From assembly GCA_937895435.1 (NCBI GenBank), contig CALAXT010000042.1, positions 46,716 to 110,715 on the forward strand: 64,000 nt of DNA, given 5' to 3'. Source of the stretch: an uncultured Paracoccaceae bacterium (GTDB taxonomy: Bacteria > Pseudomonadota > Alphaproteobacteria > Rhodobacterales > Rhodobacteraceae). The first letter of the stretch is position 1; every line of letters starts with the position of its first letter. The notes under the pieces were generated by a model that saw nothing but the letters and a program-made list of their open reading frames with translations, searched no databases and had not been told where the DNA came from. Of this stretch, positions 29,332 to 39,202 are shown piece after piece. Made by a program: the position numbers and the translations under genes.

Positions 29332-30975
29332 ATGGCACGCTACATCTTTATCACGGGGGGCGTTGTCTCGTCTTTGGGCAAGGGGCTTGCCTCGGCTGCG
29401 CTGGGGGCGCTGTTGCAGGCGCGCGGTTTTTCGGTGCGGTTGCGTAAGCTGGATCCCTATTTAAATGTTGATCCTGGCACGATGTCGCCCTTTGAGCATG
29501 GTGAAGTTTTTGTCACCGATGATGGTGCTGAAACTGATTTGGATCTGGGCCATTATGAACGGTTCACGGGCGTATCGGCACGTAAGACCGACTCGGTCTC
29601 TTCGGGGCGTATCTATTCCACGGTTTTGGAAAAAGAACGCCGTGGCGATTATTTGGGCAAGACCATTCAGGTGATTCCCCATGTGACGAATGAGATCAAA
29701 GATTTCTTGTCGGTCGGCGGCGATGAGGTTGATTTCATGCTGTGTGAAATCGGCGGGACCGTGGGGGATATCGAAGGGCTGCCATTTTTTGAAGCCATTC
29801 GCCAATTCGCCCAAGAGCGCCCGCGCGGCCAGTGCATTTTTGTGCATTTGACGTTGTTGCCCTATGTCACAGCCTCGGGTGAACTTAAGACAAAACCGAC
29901 GCAGCATTCGGTCAAAGAACTGCGGTCAATCGGGATCGCGCCTGACGTATTGTTGTTGCGATCTGAACATGAAATTCCTGAAAAAGAACGTGAAAAGATC
30001 GCACTGTTTTGTAATGTCCGCAAAGAGGCGGTTATTGCTGCGCCGGATCTAAAGACCATTTACGAAGCGCCGTTGGCTTATCACCGTGAAGGGCTTGACC
30101 AGGCGGTGCTGGATGCCTTTGCTATCAGTCCTGCGCCGCGCCCCGATCTGTCGCGTTGGGAAGATGTGATGGACCGCATGACCAATGCCGAGGGCGAGGT
30201 GCGTGTGGCGATCGTTGGTAAATATACCCAGCTTGAAGACGCCTATAAAAGTATTGCCGAGGCGCTGACCCATGGCGGCATGGCAAATCGGGTGCGGGTT
30301 CGGGCAGAATGGATTGATGCCGAAATTTTTGAACGCGAAGACCCTGCCCTCTATTTACAAGGCTTTCACGCGATTCTTGTGCCGGGTGGTTTTGGCGAAC
30401 GTGGCACCGAGGGTAAGATCCGTGCCGCCGAATTTGCGCGCCTGCGTGGCGTGCCCTATTTGGGCATTTGTCTGGGCATGCAGATGGCGGTGATTGAGGC
30501 TGCGCGAAATATGGCCGACATGCCCGATGCGGGTTCAGAAGAGTTTGACCATGAGGCAGGGCGCAAACGCTTTACCCCGGTTGTCTATCACTTGAAAGAA
30601 TGGGTGCAGGGCAATCACCGGGTTGAGCGCAAATTGGGTGACGACAAGGGCGGTACGATGCGTCTTGGGGCCTACACCGCCACACTCGCTGAGGGCAGCC
30701 GCGTCGCCCAGATCTATGGCGCAACCCAAATCGAAGAGCGCCACCGTCACCGCTATGAGGTCGACGTACGCTATCGTGACCAGTTAGAGGCCTGCGGGTT
30801 GATGTTTTCGGGCATGTCGCCCGATGGTCGTTTGCCGGAAATCGTCGAAAATCGCGATCATCCGTGGTTTATTGGTGTGCAGTTCCACCCCGAGCTGAAA
30901 TCAAAACCCTTTGCGCCACACCCACTTTTTGCGGATTTTGTCCGTGCCGCGGTGGAAACCAGCCGTTTGGTCTGA
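29332..30975 (+). CDS. pyrG: CTP synthase
   Basis: A 547-residue enzyme converting UTP, ATP and glutamine to CTP. The N-terminal synthetase domain starts [20 protein letters not shown], with the metal/ATP site in [20 protein letters not shown]. The C-terminal class I glutaminase domain (from about 290) has the nucleophile Cys in YLGICLGMQ (about residue 380) and the His-Glu pair in [10 protein letters not shown] near 520. Complete and of normal length. No obvious ribosome site precedes the ATG (see the gap entry). The rightward mgtE begins about 100 bp after it. Confidence 0.97.
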   Translation: MARYIFITGGVVSSLGKGLASAALGALLQARGFSVRLRKLDPYLNVDPGTMSPFEHGEVFVTDDGAETDLDLGHYERFTGVSARKTDSVSSGRIYSTVLEKERRGDYLGKTIQVIPHVTNEIKDFLSVGGDEVDFMLCEIGGTVGDIEGLPFFEAIRQFAQERPRGQCIFVHLTLLPYVTASGELKTKPTQHSVKELRSIGIAPDVLLLRSEHEIPEKEREKIALFCNVRKEAVIAAPDLKTIYEAPLAYHREGLDQAVLDAFAISPAPRPDLSRWEDVMDRMTNAEGEVRVAIVGKYTQLEDAYKSIAEALTHGGMANRVRVRAEWIDAEIFEREDPALYLQGFHAILVPGGFGERGTEGKIRAAEFARLRGVPYLGICLGMQMAVIEAARNMADMPDAGSEEFDHEAGRKRFTPVVYHLKEWVQGNHRVERKLGDDKGGTMRLGAYTATLAEGSRVAQIYGATQIEERHRHRYEVDVRYRDQLEACGLMFSGMSPDGRLPEIVENRDHPWFIGVQFHPELKSKPFAPHPLFADFVRAAVETSRLV

Positions 30976-31076
30976 CCGACACCGCTTTGGCCTTGGGCGG
31001 TAAAAATCGCCTTGGGCCACTATTTCTTTGTGATACATGCCGCTAGGGTGGTGGGCGTTAACGGCGGGGGGCGGAT

Positions 31077-32459
31077 ATGTCTGATGTGGTATCCGACGGC
31101 AACGATGAAGAAGATCACGATGCCGGGCTAAGCGATCGGTTAATCGAGTCGATCGTTGCTGCGGTCGACGCCCAAGACACAGACAGACTTAGCGAATTGC
31201 TTGAACCGCTGCATCCGGCCGATATCGCCGATGTGTTGGAACAGATCCGCCCGGCCGAACGCCGCGCGCTGCTTGGCCTGTGGTCGGGTGAGATTGACGG
31301 CGAAATTCTGTCGGAAATTGATGATAGTATCCGCGAAGAGGTGATCAACGCCCTGCCGCGCGCGGTGTTGGCTGACGCGGTGCGTGAGCTGGATACCGAT
31401 GACGTTGTCGATATTTTGGAAGATCTGGAAGAGAGCGAGCAAAGCTTTATCCTGGATGCGCTGGAAGATGCCGACCGTGTTGCGGTCGAACAGGCAATGT
31501 CGTTCCCCGAAGGATCAGCTGGGCGGTTGATGCAGCGCGAGATTGTGGCCGCCCCCCAGCATTGGTCGGTGGGCGAGGCGATTGACTATTTGCGCAGTGA
31601 AGAAACGCTGCCCGAACAGTTTTATCACGTGATCCTTGTTGATCCAAAGATGCACCCGGTCGGTTATGTCACGTTGGGCAAAATTTTGTCATCCCGGCGC
31701 GATGCGCTGCTGAACGATATTGCCGAAGAAAGTTTTCGCACGATACCCGCGCTGCGCGATGAGGCCGATGTGGCCTATATGTTCAACCAATATCACCTGA
31801 TTTCTGCGCCCGTGGTGGATGAGGCCGACCGTTTGGTGGGGGTCATTACGATCGATGATGCGATGACCGTGCTGGATGAAGAACACGAAGAAGATATTTT
31901 GCTTTTGGCCGGCGTGGGTGAAAGCAGCCTGTCGGACGGGGTGCTGGAAACAGTGCGGCGGCGGTTTCCTTGGCTTTTTGTCAACCTGATCACGGCCAAC
32001 TTGGCAGCTCTGGTGATTGCGCAGTTTGCCGATACGATTAGCCTGTTGGTTGTGTTGGCCGCGTTGTTGCCGATTGTGGCCTCTATGGGGGGCAATGCAG
32101 GCACGCAATCGTTGACGGTTGCTGTGCGGGCGTTGGCATCCAAGGGTCTGACCAGTTCAAACGCCGCACGCGTGATTCGGCGCGAGGCATTGGTGGGGTT
32201 GGTCAATGGGATTGGCATGGCGCTGATCATGGGGGCGGTTGGGTTTTGGGGCTATGGCTCGGCGCTGCTGGGGGTTGTTTTGGGCTTGGCTATGGTGCTG
32301 AATTTGGTCGTAGCGGCGCTGTCGGGGGTTTTGGTGCCCCTTATTCTGAATCGGATGAATGTCGACCCGGCTTTGGCTTCGGGGACTTTTGTCACGACGA
32401 TGACGGATGTGACTGGATTTTTCGTGTTTTTGGGGTTGGCGACGATGGTGCTTCTGTGA
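31077..32459 (+). CDS. mgtE: Magnesium transporter MgtE
   Basis: A 460-residue Mg2+ channel/transporter of the inner membrane. Residues about 25-130 form the acidic N-domain (LHPADIADVLEQIRP and DVVDILEDLEESE), 135-265 the CBS pair (LMQREIVAAP, then HLISAPVVDEADRLVGVITI), a plug helix follows, then five membrane helices from about 300 with the pore signature PIVASMGGNAGTQSL and the last helices VTGFFVFLGLATMVLL. Cytosolic Mg2+ bound by the N and CBS domains closes the pore. The stop overlaps the start of the next gene by one base (TGATG). Confidence 0.95.
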   Translation: MSDVVSDGNDEEDHDAGLSDRLIESIVAAVDAQDTDRLSELLEPLHPADIADVLEQIRPAERRALLGLWSGEIDGEILSEIDDSIREEVINALPRAVLADAVRELDTDDVVDILEDLEESEQSFILDALEDADRVAVEQAMSFPEGSAGRLMQREIVAAPQHWSVGEAIDYLRSEETLPEQFYHVILVDPKMHPVGYVTLGKILSSRRDALLNDIAEESFRTIPALRDEADVAYMFNQYHLISAPVVDEADRLVGVITIDDAMTVLDEEHEEDILLLAGVGESSLSDGVLETVRRRFPWLFVNLITANLAALVIAQFADTISLLVVLAALLPIVASMGGNAGTQSLTVAVRALASKGLTSSNAARVIRREALVGLVNGIGMALIMGAVGFWGYGSALLGVVLGLAMVLNLVVAALSGVLVPLILNRMNVDPALASGTFVTTMTDVTGFFVFLGLATMVLL

Positions 32460-33007
32460 TGCTGGCCGAGGTGAAAGCCGCCATGCGTAAACGCGCCTTT
32501 GTGCAGCGTAAAGCGGCCTTTGCGGCCGGTGCGCCAGAGGCCTGCGCGGCGCTGGCGGCCGAACTTGCTCAATTTAAGGGGGCGGTATTGGCGGGTTACA
32601 TGCCAATGCGCACAGAAATTGATCCGTTGGCCGCGATGGCCCAGCACAGCGGGCCGGTTTGTGTGCCGGTGATTACCGGGGCGGGCCAACCCTTGGTCTT
32701 TCACCGTTGGACGCCGCAATCGGTGATGGTGCCGGGCGAATTTGGGGCGCTAATCCCACAGGTGTCAGAACCGTTGACGCCTGACGTGCTGATCGTGCCA
32801 CTGCTGGCCTTTGACCGGCGTGGTTATCGGCTGGGCTATGGTGGTGGGTTTTATGATCGCACGCTTGAGGCGTTGCGCGCACTTGGGCGTACCGTTGCCC
32901 TTGGGTTTGCCTTTGCCGCCCAAGAAATGGATGCGGTGCCGACCGAGCCCACCGACCAGCCTTTGGATCTGTTGGTCACTGAGACTGAGGTCTTGCGCTT
33001 TCCCTAG
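32459..33007 (+). CDS. 5-formyltetrahydrofolate cyclo-ligase
   Basis: A 182-residue ATP-dependent enzyme (MTHFS/YgfA) turning 5-formyl-THF into 5,10-methenyl-THF. N-terminal AAMRKRAFVQRKA is the ATP-binding basic start, GYMPMRTEIDPL the folate part, and GYRLGYGGGFYDRTLEAL near 130-147 the family signature. ATG 32459 overlaps the mgtE stop; the track's longer frame lies inside mgtE and is not used. No 6S RNA precedes it, unlike in enterobacteria, since mgtE abuts. Confidence 0.92.
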   Translation: MLAEVKAAMRKRAFVQRKAAFAAGAPEACAALAAELAQFKGAVLAGYMPMRTEIDPLAAMAQHSGPVCVPVITGAGQPLVFHRWTPQSVMVPGEFGALIPQVSEPLTPDVLIVPLLAFDRRGYRLGYGGGFYDRTLEALRALGRTVALGFAFAAQEMDAVPTEPTDQPLDLLVTETEVLRFP

Positions 33008-33053
33008 GGTGATGTGTCTTGTTCTTGTAACGGGCGCGGCATAAGGCTGTGAT

Positions 33054-33863
33054 ATGAGAATTTTGTTTCTGGGCGATGTCATGGGGCGTGCGGGGCGCGC
33101 GGCGGTGGTGGAACACCTGCCGGGGTTGCGGCGCGATTTGCGGCTGGATTTTGTGGTGGTCAATGGCGAAAACGCCACGGGCGGCATGGGGCTGTCGGGC
33201 GACCATGCGCGCGCGTTGTTGGCGGCAGGCGCAGATTGTCTGACGCTGGGCGATCATGCCTTTGATCAAAAAGATATGTTGGCCTTTATTGAAAAAGAGC
33301 CACGCATCATCCGACCGCTGAATTATTCGCGCATGGCCCCGGGCCGTGGCGCGCGGCTATTTGAGGCGGCAGGGCGCAAGGTGCTGGTGGTGCAGGCCTT
33401 GGGTCAGGTATTCATGAAACGTCCCTTTGATGACCCGTTTTCGGCGGTGGATGCCGTGTTGAAAACCCACCCGTTGGGCGGTTTGGCGCAGGCCATCGTG
33501 GTTGATATGCATTGCGAGGCAACGTCAGAGAAAATGGCGATGGGCCATTGGTGTGATGGCCGCGCCAGTCTGGTTGTCGGAACCCATACCCATGTGCCAA
33601 CCGCTGATGTTCAGATTTTGGGGGCGGGCACCGCCTATCAAACCGATGCAGGGATGTGTGGTGATTATAATTCCGTCATTGGCATGGAAAAAACGGAACC
33701 CATGCGCCGGTTTCTGACCGGTATGCCCAAAGATCGCTTTCAGCCTGCTGTTGGGCCTGCCACACTTGCGGGTGTGTTTGTTGAAACGGATGATCGCACC
33801 GGGCTTGCGCGCAGCGTGCGGATGATCCGGGTCGGTGGCCGATTGGAAAGCGCCGGGGTTTAG
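33054..33863 (+). CDS. YmdB/TIGR00282-type metallophosphoesterase
   Basis: A 269-residue dimetal phosphoesterase. Metal-site motifs: LFLGDVMGRAGR at 4-15, VVNGENATGGMG near 35-46, LTLGDHAFDQKD near 63-74, VDMHCEATSEK near 150, and VVGTHTHVPTADVQ near 174-187. Bacillus YmdB acts on 2',3'-cyclic nucleotides and influences biofilm genes; the alphaproteobacterial role is unknown. It lies 46 bp after the folate enzyme and 18 bp before an SLC13-type carrier. Confidence 0.9.
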   Translation: MRILFLGDVMGRAGRAAVVEHLPGLRRDLRLDFVVVNGENATGGMGLSGDHARALLAAGADCLTLGDHAFDQKDMLAFIEKEPRIIRPLNYSRMAPGRGARLFEAAGRKVLVVQALGQVFMKRPFDDPFSAVDAVLKTHPLGGLAQAIVVDMHCEATSEKMAMGHWCDGRASLVVGTHTHVPTADVQILGAGTAYQTDAGMCGDYNSVIGMEKTEPMRRFLTGMPKDRFQPAVGPATLAGVFVETDDRTGLARSVRMIRVGGRLESAGV

Positions 33864-33881
33864 GCATGCGCAAAGGGTTGG

Positions 33882-35663
33882 ATGATGTTCGGGCTTGATC
33901 TTGGCGCCGACATGCAGGCGCTGATAGCTTTGGCCATTTTGGTCATTATGTTCATCATGTTCCTGCGCGAAACCTATCCGGTTGAGGTGGTAGCGATGGG
34001 GGCCGCGGGGGTGATGCTGGTGTTGGGCATCCTGCCAATCCCGGCGCTGTCGGGGGTTTTGTCAAACGCAGCACCCTGGACCATTGCTGCGATGTTCATG
34101 ATCGTTGGGGCTTTGGTGCGCACAGGCGCGCTGAACGCGATCAGTCAAATCGCCACCCGCAATGTTGCCGCCCACCCGACGCTTACGCTTTTGGGGTTGG
34201 GGGTTTTGGTCACCGGACTGTCGGCCTTTGTCAACAACACGCCGCTGGTTGTGGTGATGATGCCTGTTTTCATTGGCTTGGCAAAAGAACTGCAAACCGC
34301 CCCCTCAAAGCTTTTGATCCCGCTCAGCTATATGACCATTTTGGGGGGGACGATGACGATGGTGGGCACCTCGACCAATCTGTTGGTCGATGGTGTGGCG
34401 CAAGCCGCTGGTTTGGCACATTTCGCGATGTTCGAGGTGACACCCATTGGTTTGGCCGTCACTGTGACGGGCCTGATCTATCTGGCACTTTTTGCAAAGC
34501 GTCTGCTGCCAGTGCGCGATTCGATGTCGGCTTTGCTTTCAGACCGGGCACAGATGAAATTTTTCACCGAAGTGGCAGTGTCAGAAGATTCGCCCCTGGT
34601 GGGCAGCGCGTTGCAAGAGGTGGAACTGTTTCGCCGCAGTGACGTGCGGGTGGTGGATGTGTTGCGGGGTGATTTGTCTTTGCGGCGCGATCTGGACAAT
34701 GTTGTGTTGAAGGGTGGCGACCGCATCGTGTTGCGCACCAAGATGTCAGAGGTTTTGGGCCTGCAAGCCAACCGTGATCTGCGTTTGGTCGACAAGCTCA
34801 GCTCGGTTCAAACCACGACGGTTGAGGTGCTGATTACGCCCGGTTGTCGGATGATTGGCCGCACATTGGGTGCGATGCGGCTGCGTCGGCGCTATGGTGT
34901 TTATCCGCTGGCGGTGCACCGGCGCAATCAAAACATCGGGCGCCAGCTTGATGATCTGAACGTGCAGGTGGGTGACACATTGCTGCTGGAAGGCGCGATG
35001 GAAGATATTCAACGCCTGGCCTCGGATATGGATATGGTCGATGTCGCCCACCCTACCGAACGCGCCTATCGTCGCGAACGCGCGCCTTTGGTGGTGGCCG
35101 TTTTGATGGGGGTGGTTGGGCTGTCGGCGCTGGATGTTGCACCCATTATGGTGCTGGCATTCATTGGCGTGGCTGTGGTGCTTGTGACCCGCTGCATTGA
35201 TGCAGATGAGGCATTTGCCGCGGTTGATGGTCGGTTGCTTGCCCTGATTTTTGGAATGCTGGCGGTGGGGGCCGGGTTGCAACACTCGGGCGCGATTGAA
35301 TTGCTGGTGGCTGGTATGGGCCCGATTCTGCAGGGCTTACCCCCGGCAGCGCTGGTTTTCGCTGTGTTTTTGATGACATCAATCTTGACCGAAATCGTAT
35401 CAAACAACGCGGTGGCGGTAATTGTAACACCGGTGGTGATTGCACTGGCCACCCGGCTTGGGGTCGACCCCAGGCCTTTGGTGATTACCGTGATGGTGGC
35501 GGCTTCGGCCAGCTTTGCGACCCCGATCGGCTATCAAACCAACACCTTGGTCTATGGGCCTGGTGGCTATAGTTTCACGGATTTTGTCCGCTTTGGCGTG
35601 CCGCTCAATCTGATCTGTGCGCTGGTCACCACGTTAATGGTGCCGCTGGTCTATGAGTTTTGA
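33882..35663 (+). CDS. SLC13-family permease with two internal RCK_C (TrkA-C) domains
   Basis: A 593-residue ion-coupled carrier. Helices at about 13-200 form the first half, with FVNNTPLVVVMMPVF and GGTMTMVGTSTNLLVDG as its hairpin motifs. Residues about 215-300 and 310-390 are two TrkA-C domains (EVELFRRSDVRVVDVL and LGAMRLRRRYGVYPLAVHR), a cytosolic insert that may sense a ligand. The second half repeats the fold, with EIVSNNAVAVIVTPVVIALA and ATPIGYQTNTLVYGPGGY. Such proteins carry sulfate, dicarboxylates or similar anions; substrate unknown here. Two start codons in tandem (33882, 33885). Confidence 0.88.
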   Translation: MMFGLDLGADMQALIALAILVIMFIMFLRETYPVEVVAMGAAGVMLVLGILPIPALSGVLSNAAPWTIAAMFMIVGALVRTGALNAISQIATRNVAAHPTLTLLGLGVLVTGLSAFVNNTPLVVVMMPVFIGLAKELQTAPSKLLIPLSYMTILGGTMTMVGTSTNLLVDGVAQAAGLAHFAMFEVTPIGLAVTVTGLIYLALFAKRLLPVRDSMSALLSDRAQMKFFTEVAVSEDSPLVGSALQEVELFRRSDVRVVDVLRGDLSLRRDLDNVVLKGGDRIVLRTKMSEVLGLQANRDLRLVDKLSSVQTTTVEVLITPGCRMIGRTLGAMRLRRRYGVYPLAVHRRNQNIGRQLDDLNVQVGDTLLLEGAMEDIQRLASDMDMVDVAHPTERAYRRERAPLVVAVLMGVVGLSALDVAPIMVLAFIGVAVVLVTRCIDADEAFAAVDGRLLALIFGMLAVGAGLQHSGAIELLVAGMGPILQGLPPAALVFAVFLMTSILTEIVSNNAVAVIVTPVVIALATRLGVDPRPLVITVMVAASASFATPIGYQTNTLVYGPGGYSFTDFVRFGVPLNLICALVTTLMVPLVYEF

Positions 35664-35752
35664 TACCATTGCCGTGGTGCCTTCGGTCTTGCGGCTTGGG
35701 TTCGGGCTGACATATAGAGGCGCGATCATAAAATTATCCTTGGGAGAGGGTC

Positions 35753-36493
35753 ATGGCAGGCCATTCAAAATGGGCAAATATCCAGCACCGCAAAGGCCGG
35801 CAGGATGCTGCACGTTCAAAGCTGTTTTCAAAATTGGCCAAGGAAATTACTGTTGCGGCCAAGATGGGCGATCCCGACCCTGAGAAAAACCCGCGGCTGC
35901 GTCTGGCGGTTAAGGAAGCCAAGGCAGTTTCTTGCCCAAAAGATGTGATTGAGCGCGCCATCAAGAAAAGCCAAGGCGGCGACGCAGACAGCTATGATGA
36001 GATCCGCTATGAGGGCTATGGCCCGAATGGAATTGCAATTATTGTTGAGGCAATGACCGACAATCGCAACCGCACCGCATCAAATGTGCGCAGCTATTTT
36101 ACCAAATTTGGTGGCAACTTGGGCGAAACTGGATCGGTGTCGTTCATGTTCGACCGGGTGGGGGAAATCAGCTACGGCCCGCAGGCGGGTGGCGCCGATA
36201 CCGTTATGATGGCTGCTTTGGAAGCTGGCGCGGACGATGTGGAAAGCGATGAAGACGGGCATTGGATTTACTGCGCCGATACCGATTTGCATGGCGTTTC
36301 CGCCGCATTGGAAGCTGCATTGGGCGAGTCAGTGACTGCCAAGCTGATCTGGCGGCCGCAAACCCGCACGGCGCTTGATCTTGAGGTCGCGCAAAAGCTG
36401 ATGCGGCTGATCGACATTTTGGAAGATGATGATGACGTGCAAAACGTCACCGGAAATTTTGATATTCCAGAAGAGGTCGCAGCCCAACTGTGA
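35753..36493 (+). CDS. YebC/PmpR/TACO1 family protein
   Basis: A 246-residue protein beginning [20 protein letters not shown], followed by [24 protein letters not shown] and [15 protein letters not shown], the hallmark of the family. [23 protein letters not shown] and [18 protein letters not shown] are the central motifs. Members are described as DNA-binding regulators and, more recently, as ribosome-associated factors that help translate proline-rich stretches. GGGAGAGG is close to the ATG. In Rhodobacterales it is often near ruvCAB; those genes are not here. Confidence 0.94.
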   Translation: MAGHSKWANIQHRKGRQDAARSKLFSKLAKEITVAAKMGDPDPEKNPRLRLAVKEAKAVSCPKDVIERAIKKSQGGDADSYDEIRYEGYGPNGIAIIVEAMTDNRNRTASNVRSYFTKFGGNLGETGSVSFMFDRVGEISYGPQAGGADTVMMAALEAGADDVESDEDGHWIYCADTDLHGVSAALEAALGESVTAKLIWRPQTRTALDLEVAQKLMRLIDILEDDDDVQNVTGNFDIPEEVAAQL

Positions 36494-36518
36494 TCGGCCG
36501 CTCGTCCCAAGGTGCTGC

Positions 36519-37139
36519 ATGATGGGCGCGTTCTGGCCGGGCTTTGGTCTGAGCCTTGGGTTAATTGCGGCCATTGGCGCACAAAACGCATTTGTCCTGC
36601 GCCAAGGCGTGTTGCGCACACATGTTTTGGCCGTTTGTCTGACCTGCGCGCTGTCAGATGCCGTTTTGATTGCTGCAGGCGTAGCGGGGTTTGGCGCCTT
36701 GGCGGGCCGTGTGCCTTGGGTTGAACTGATGATGCGCTTGGGTGGTGCTGTCTTTTTGTTGGCCTATGGTTGGCGCAGTTTCTGTGCTGCCTGGCGCGGT
36801 GGTGGTGTTTTGTGTGCAGCACCTGCGGGGCAGGGGCAGCGGCTGGGGGGTGTTCTGGGCACCACATTGGCGCTGACTTGGCTGAACCCGCATGTGTATC
36901 TGGACACAGTGGTCCTGATCGGATCGGTTGCTGCGCAATACCCCGGCCATCGTCTGGCCTTTGGGTTGGGGGCGATCACCGCATCTTTTGTGTTTTTCTT
37001 TGCGTTGGGATTTGGCGCCCGATTTTTGGCACCGGTGTTTGCTCGGCCCAAGGCTTGGCGCGTTTTGGATCTGGCGGTGGGCTGCGTTATGTGGATGATC
37101 GCGGGCAAACTTTTGTGGCCTTGGATTGTGGCGCAATAA
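36519..37139 (+). CDS. LysE/ArgO-type amino acid exporter
   Basis: A 206-residue inner-membrane protein with six predicted helices. LSLGLIAAIGAQNAFVLRQGVLR near 9-31 is the LysE/ArgO signature, and LALTWLNPHVYLDTVVLIGSVAA near 110-132 the second conserved block. ArgO exports arginine and lysine analogues. The start at ATG 36519 (a second ATG follows) is just past the yebC stop; the longer frame overlaps yebC. A DMT carrier follows after 48 bp, perhaps in the same transcript. Confidence 0.9.
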   Translation: MMGAFWPGFGLSLGLIAAIGAQNAFVLRQGVLRTHVLAVCLTCALSDAVLIAAGVAGFGALAGRVPWVELMMRLGGAVFLLAYGWRSFCAAWRGGGVLCAAPAGQGQRLGGVLGTTLALTWLNPHVYLDTVVLIGSVAAQYPGHRLAFGLGAITASFVFFFALGFGARFLAPVFARPKAWRVLDLAVGCVMWMIAGKLLWPWIVAQ

Positions 37140-37187
37140 CGCTGCGGGCTTGCCAAGGGGCCGCAGATCGGTTCTGGATAGCCCATC

Positions 37188-38150
37188 ATGATGAAATCCC
37201 TACCTCAGACTGCCGCCCGCCCGCTTGCCGGGGTTTTGTGGATGTTTGGCTCGGGTTTGTGCTTTGTCGCTGTGACGGGGGTTGTGCGCTATCTCGGCAC
37301 AGACCTTCCCGCGGCGCAATCGGCCTTTGTGCGCTATGCGTGTGGGGCGGCTTTTTTGTTGCCGATGGTGCCGGGGTTGCTGCGGGGGGGCATGGATGGT
37401 CGCACAGCTGGCATTCTGGCGGGGCGCGGCATCGTGCATTCCCTGGCGGTGATTTTGTGGTTTTTTGCCATGGCGCGCTTGCCTGTGGCCGAGGTGACGG
37501 CGATTGGATATCTGAACCCCGTGATGGTGACGCTGGGGGGGGCTGTGTTTTTTGGCGAACGGTTTGCCCTGCGCCGGTTTGCTGCGATTTTTGTGGCGCT
37601 GCTGGGCGCGCTGATCGTGCTGCGCCCGGGCTTACGTGACCTGTCTTTGGGGCATTTTGCGCAGCTGGCGGCGGCCATGATGTTTGCATCCTCGTATCTT
37701 TTTGCCAAGGGATTGAGCAAATTGATTGGCCCGGCGCGTGTGGTGGCGTTGCTCAGCTTTACCGTAACCGTGGGTTTGGCCCCGTTTGCTTGGGCGGTTT
37801 GGGTTCCGATCACATTGGTACAGGTGGGCTGGTTGGCGTTGGTGGCTGTCTTTGCCACGTTGGGGCATTATTGCATGCAGCAGGCCATGGGGTTGGCCCC
37901 ACTGGCGGTGACACAGCCGGTGATCTTTTTGCAGCTGGTTTGGGCCACATTGATGGGCAGTTTGATGTTTGGCGAACGGGTGGACCCGTTTGTGCTGATT
38001 GGTGGCGCGACCATCATCGGTGCCATCAGTTATATCACTTGGCGTGAGGCGGTGCGCAATGTGCCAGCCGTAACCCCGCCGCCTGATGCGCCTTGTGGTG
38101 GGGTTGTGATGGGCGAGGGTGCAGGCTCTGCCCCCGCCCGCGCCGCTTAG
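37188..38150 (+). CDS. EamA/DMT family transporter
   Basis: A 320-residue carrier with ten helices in two EamA repeats (AEVTAIGYLNPVMVTLGGAVFFGE ends the first; LAPLAVTQPVIFLQLVWATLMGSLMFGE the second), both with the conserved Pro in the fourth helix. Residues 295-320 form a short, Ala/Pro/Gly-rich cytosolic tail. Substrate unknown. Its stop overlaps the stop of the convergent choV by 4 bp. It is a different paralogue from the EamA gene at 23851. Confidence 0.87.
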   Translation: MMKSLPQTAARPLAGVLWMFGSGLCFVAVTGVVRYLGTDLPAAQSAFVRYACGAAFLLPMVPGLLRGGMDGRTAGILAGRGIVHSLAVILWFFAMARLPVAEVTAIGYLNPVMVTLGGAVFFGERFALRRFAAIFVALLGALIVLRPGLRDLSLGHFAQLAAAMMFASSYLFAKGLSKLIGPARVVALLSFTVTVGLAPFAWAVWVPITLVQVGWLALVAVFATLGHYCMQQAMGLAPLAVTQPVIFLQLVWATLMGSLMFGERVDPFVLIGGATIIGAISYITWREAVRNVPAVTPPPDAPCGGVVMGEGAGSAPARAA

Positions 38151-39202
38151 CCCCCGCGCGGATCCAGCAGCCGCGCCAAAACCCCCGCGCGGGTGATCTG
38201 ACCCAGCATAGCACCCGTTGTTGCATCGCGCACACCCAAGGCCGGCTGGCCCTGCAGCGCCGCCATCACTGCCCGGATTGGGGTGTGGGCATCGATGACA
38301 GGGCTGGCTGCCCCAGGTTCCACCGCATCACGCGCCGTCAGCACGCTGAGCGGGTTCATGTGGGTAACAAAATCGGCCACATATTCGGATGCAGGGTTTG
38401 AAAAGATCTGCCGCGCGCTGCCGCATTGCACAATACGCCCGCCCTCCATCAAAGCAATGCGATTGCCCAGCTTGAAGGCTTCATCCAGATCATGGCTGAC
38501 AAAAATGATGGTACGTTTCAGCTTTTCTTGCAGCGCCAGCAACTCATCTTGCAGACGGGTGCGGATCAGTGGGTCGAGCGCCGAAAACGGCTCATCCATC
38601 AGTAAAATTGGTGCCTCGGTCGCAAACGCGCGCGCCAGGCCAACGCGCTGCTGCATGCCGCCAGACAGCTCACCCACCTTGCGGTTGGCCCAGTCTGACA
38701 GGCCCACCAGTTCAAGTTGATCCGCGATTTTACGCGCGCGCTCGGCGCGGGGTAAACCCGCCAGCTCTAACCCAAGCCCCACATTGTCTGCCACGCTGCG
38801 CCATGGCAGCAGACCAAATTGCTGAAATACCATCGCAACCGTCGACAAGCGCAACTGGCGCAATGTGCCTGGATCCGCATGTGTGACTGAAATCATCTGA
38901 TCGCCCGATCGCAGGCGCACCGCGCCCCGGCACACCGTGTTCAAACCGTTCACGGCGCGCAGCAGCGTTGACTTTCCCGAGCCCGACAGGCCCATCAGCA
39001 CCAAAATTTCGCCCGACGCCACTTCCAGCGAACAGTCATGCACCCCCAATACCTGACCCGTAGCTTGTTGGATGGTGGCGCGATCTTGCCCCTGATCCAT
39101 TCGTGGCAGCGCTTGGTGCGGTGCGTCACCAAAGACAACCGACACCGCGTCAAATTCCACGGCGATCTCAGCTGGTGGGGTGGTTTCATTCCGTGTCGTC
39201 AT
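38147..39202 (-). CDS. choV: Choline ABC transporter ATP-binding protein ChoV
   Basis: A 351-residue ATPase of the ProV/ChoV type. Walker A is GLSGSGKST near 69-77, signature LSGGMQQRVGLARA near 178, Walker B ILLMDEPFSALDPL near 198-211, H-loop FVSHDLDEA. The C-terminal 60 residues (TPIRAVMAALQGQPALGVRD and GQITRAGVLARLL) form a single CBS-like domain, as in choline/betaine importers. Residues 1-60 include the extension with MDQGQDRATIQQATGQVLGV seen in ChoV. Last gene of choX-choW-choV; ATGA overlap with choW. Confidence 0.93.
   Translation of the reverse strand: MTTRNETTPPAEIAVEFDAVSVVFGDAPHQALPRMDQGQDRATIQQATGQVLGVHDCSLEVASGEILVLMGLSGSGKSTLLRAVNGLNTVCRGAVRLRSGDQMISVTHADPGTLRQLRLSTVAMVFQQFGLLPWRSVADNVGLGLELAGLPRAERARKIADQLELVGLSDWANRKVGELSGGMQQRVGLARAFATEAPILLMDEPFSALDPLIRTRLQDELLALQEKLKRTIIFVSHDLDEAFKLGNRIALMEGGRIVQCGSARQIFSNPASEYVADFVTHMNPLSVLTARDAVEPGAASPVIDAHTPIRAVMAALQGQPALGVRDATTGAMLGQITRAGVLARLLDPRGG

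Noticed and set aside
30976..31076. Terminator after pyrG from the two CCTTGGGC segments
   Set aside because: The segments are direct rather than inverted copies in the middle, so only the ends could pair and no T run follows.
36770..37639. 289-codon rightward frame overlapping the LysE-type and EamA-type exporters
   Set aside because: Cys/Gly/Trp-rich shadow in another frame; both exporters are well supported.
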